From Methanoculleus sp. UBA208 (GTDB lineage: Archaea > Halobacteriota > Methanomicrobia > Methanomicrobiales > Methanoculleaceae): 32,096 nucleotides of DNA. Under the pieces are notes generated by a model. That model worked only from the letters and a program-made list of their open reading frames with translations, did no database searches and was not told the DNA's origin. The translations under genes were made by a program, and so were the position numbers. The DNA is taken from positions 586-32,681 of the forward strand of contig NZ_DAFZ01000056.1 in the NCBI RefSeq assembly GCF_002498065.1. The letters run 5' to 3'. Below are positions 30,633-32,096 of the stretch, one piece after another; the stretch's first letter is position 1, and every line of letters begins with the position of its first letter.

Positions 30633-32096
30633 ATGTCCACGCCCCAAGGAACTGCTCGGACGGGACCCGATCCCACCAGACGCGACAAAGAGACGCAGGA
30701 TATTTCTGCCGAAGTAGAGCGGCTCGTTCGCGAGCGGACTGCCGAACTCCTGGAAGAGAATGAAGCGCTTCGGCAAGAGGTCGGTGAACTCAAGCAGGCC
30801 GGAGACGTGCTGAAAAAGGCCTATACCGAGCTCGATGACCGGGTCGGGAAACGGACGGCTGAACTGGAGCGTGCCAATGCCCGGCTCCTGGTCGAGATCG
30901 AGGAGCGCAAGCGAACCGAAGAAGTCCTCCGGGAAAGCAGGGAACGGTTCATAGCATTCATGGATAACAGCCCCGCAGGCGCCTGGATGAAAGACGAACA
31001 GGGGCGCCTCGTATATATAAACAAAGCCTTAGAGGCCCGTTTCAAAGCCCGACTCCAGGAATGGCGGGGTAAGACGGACTTTGAACTATGGCCCCTGCAT
31101 GTCGCCGAGCGGTTCCGGGAGAATGACCTGACCGTCCTCAAGGAAGGCCGGGTCATCGAGGTCCTGGAAGAGACGCCCGACCTGGAGAGAGGTGGTTCTA
31201 CCTACTGGTGGAACTTCAAGTTTCCCTTCCAGGACGTTTCGGGTAAAACGTATGTGGGGGGCATCGGGATCGATATCACCGCCTGGAAGCGGGCCGAGGC
31301 GGCATTGCAGGAGAGCGAAGAGAAGTACCGGAACCTCGTAGAACTCGCGCCGGAGCCGATTGTGGTCCATAGTCAGGGTAAAATTGTCTACGCCAATCCT
31401 CCCTGCGTCGCGCTCTTCGGTGCAGAGAGACGCGAGGATCTCATCGGTAAACCGACCCTCCAGTTTGTCCATCCGGACGACCATGAAGTAGTCAAAGGAC
31501 GTATCCGCCGGATGGCGGAAAAGGGTACGACCGCGCCTCTGATCATAGAGAGGTTCGTTAAACTCGACGGTCAGGTCATCGACGTCGAAGTCGTTGCTAC
31601 CCCGATAATGTATGAAAACCTGCCTTCAGTGATGGTCCTCTTCCGGGACATCACCGAGCGCAAGAAGGCGGAAGAGAGCCTGAAAGAGAGCGAGGGGAAG
31701 ATCCGATCGATCCTGGACAGATCTCTGGACGCCCTGTACCGGCGAAATCTGCTGACAGGTCGTAGCGAGTACTATAGTGCTGCTATAGAGCAGATCACGG
31801 GCTTTACCGTGCAAGAAACGTTAGCCATGACCGTGGATGAAATTCTTGAGCGCGTGCACCCCGACGACCGTCCTGGGGTCATGGCTGAAAAGATAAACGT
31901 CTTATCCACGGCTACAGGAGGTACGGTCGATTATCGGTTCCTCTGCAAGAACGGCACGTACAGGTGGGTTTCCGATCGGTTCAGAATAACCTATGGTGCG
32001 GAAGGCAAACCCCTCTTTCGGGAAGGCATCATTCGCGATATCACTGAGCCCAAGCAGGCTGAGGCGACGCTCCGTGCCGTCATGGAAAGAGAGCAT
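30633..32096 (+). CDS. Coiled-coil multi-PAS sensor protein, partial
   Basis: The frame is open for 488 codons from ATG 30633 to the right edge, so the C-terminus is missing. Residues of about 22-105 form heptad-like coiled coil (RLVRERTAELLEENEALRQE and KRTAELERANARLL). Three PAS domains follow: about 106-225 (ending IGIDITAWKRAE), about 230-350 (ending LFRDITERKKAEE) and about 355-475 (ending IRDITEPKQAEA). The third has the PAS_3-like HPDDRPGVM loop and YRWVSDRFRIT. A histidine-kinase or other output domain is expected beyond the edge but cannot be seen. GGAG is about 15 bases before the ATG, a poor distance, so the start is moderately uncertain. Confidence 0.85.
   Translation, partial: MSTPQGTARTGPDPTRRDKETQDISAEVERLVRERTAELLEENEALRQEVGELKQAGDVLKKAYTELDDRVGKRTAELERANARLLVEIEERKRTEEVLRESRERFIAFMDNSPAGAWMKDEQGRLVYINKALEARFKARLQEWRGKTDFELWPLHVAERFRENDLTVLKEGRVIEVLEETPDLERGGSTYWWNFKFPFQDVSGKTYVGGIGIDITAWKRAEAALQESEEKYRNLVELAPEPIVVHSQGKIVYANPPCVALFGAERREDLIGKPTLQFVHPDDHEVVKGRIRRMAEKGTTAPLIIERFVKLDGQVIDVEVVATPIMYENLPSVMVLFRDITERKKAEESLKESEGKIRSILDRSLDALYRRNLLTGRSEYYSAAIEQITGFTVQETLAMTVDEILERVHPDDRPGVMAEKINVLSTATGGTVDYRFLCKNGTYRWVSDRFRITYGAEGKPLFREGIIRDITEPKQAEATLRAVMEREH

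Overview
The window looks like a GC-rich methanogenic archaeon of the order Methanomicrobiales, most like Methanoculleus. The archaeal assignment rests on features read directly: an LSm protein followed by ribosomal protein L37e, archaeal SepF, a ZPR1-type zinc-finger protein, an archaeal initiator tRNA with no encoded CCA, and AT-rich TATA-like boxes about 25 bases before likely transcript starts. The genus is inferred from composition and gene style; no database search was possible.

Layout. 1-3650: two divergent housekeeping operons share one AT block. Leftward run a PUA-domain protein, sepF, a ZPR1 protein and a partial gene; rightward run LSm, L37e and purF. 3651-4275: terminator, initiator tRNA (minus) and a spacer with a row of small hairpins. 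4276-6766: thioredoxin, a pterin-dehydratase-fold protein lacking expected active-site residues, an iron-sulfur flavoprotein and a DUF362 ferredoxin-domain protein. 6865-11152 (minus): a membrane PAS kinase whose H-box has lost its histidine, then an ABC exporter pair coupled to a lipoprotein with SNG repeats. 11491-14872: a secreted protein, two very small genes, and arginine deiminase plus carbamate kinase, a substrate-level ATP route. 14935-18433: two related small membrane proteins and two divergent MFS transporters.

18521-22619 is the most unusual stretch. A HerA-like ATPase, a rubredoxin and a peptide-deformylase-like protein appear to have been tandemly duplicated. In the copy, the ATPase is reduced to a deleted, frameshifted relic and the first deformylase copy to a fragment, while both rubredoxins are intact. 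An AT-richer two-gene insert lies between them: a 48-residue basic protein and a PIN-domain nuclease that apparently starts at ATT, a candidate toxin-antitoxin-like module.

22761-28158: a SnoaL-like protein, thiM-thiE (thiamine salvage), and a translationally coupled pair of membrane/extracytoplasmic proteins with cell-wall-binding-repeat-like segments. 28168-32096: PAS/GAF signalling genes. One carries an H-box without an ATPase domain and is split by a frameshift; another with a coiled coil and three PAS domains runs off the right edge. No CRISPR array, rRNA or complete insertion sequence was seen.
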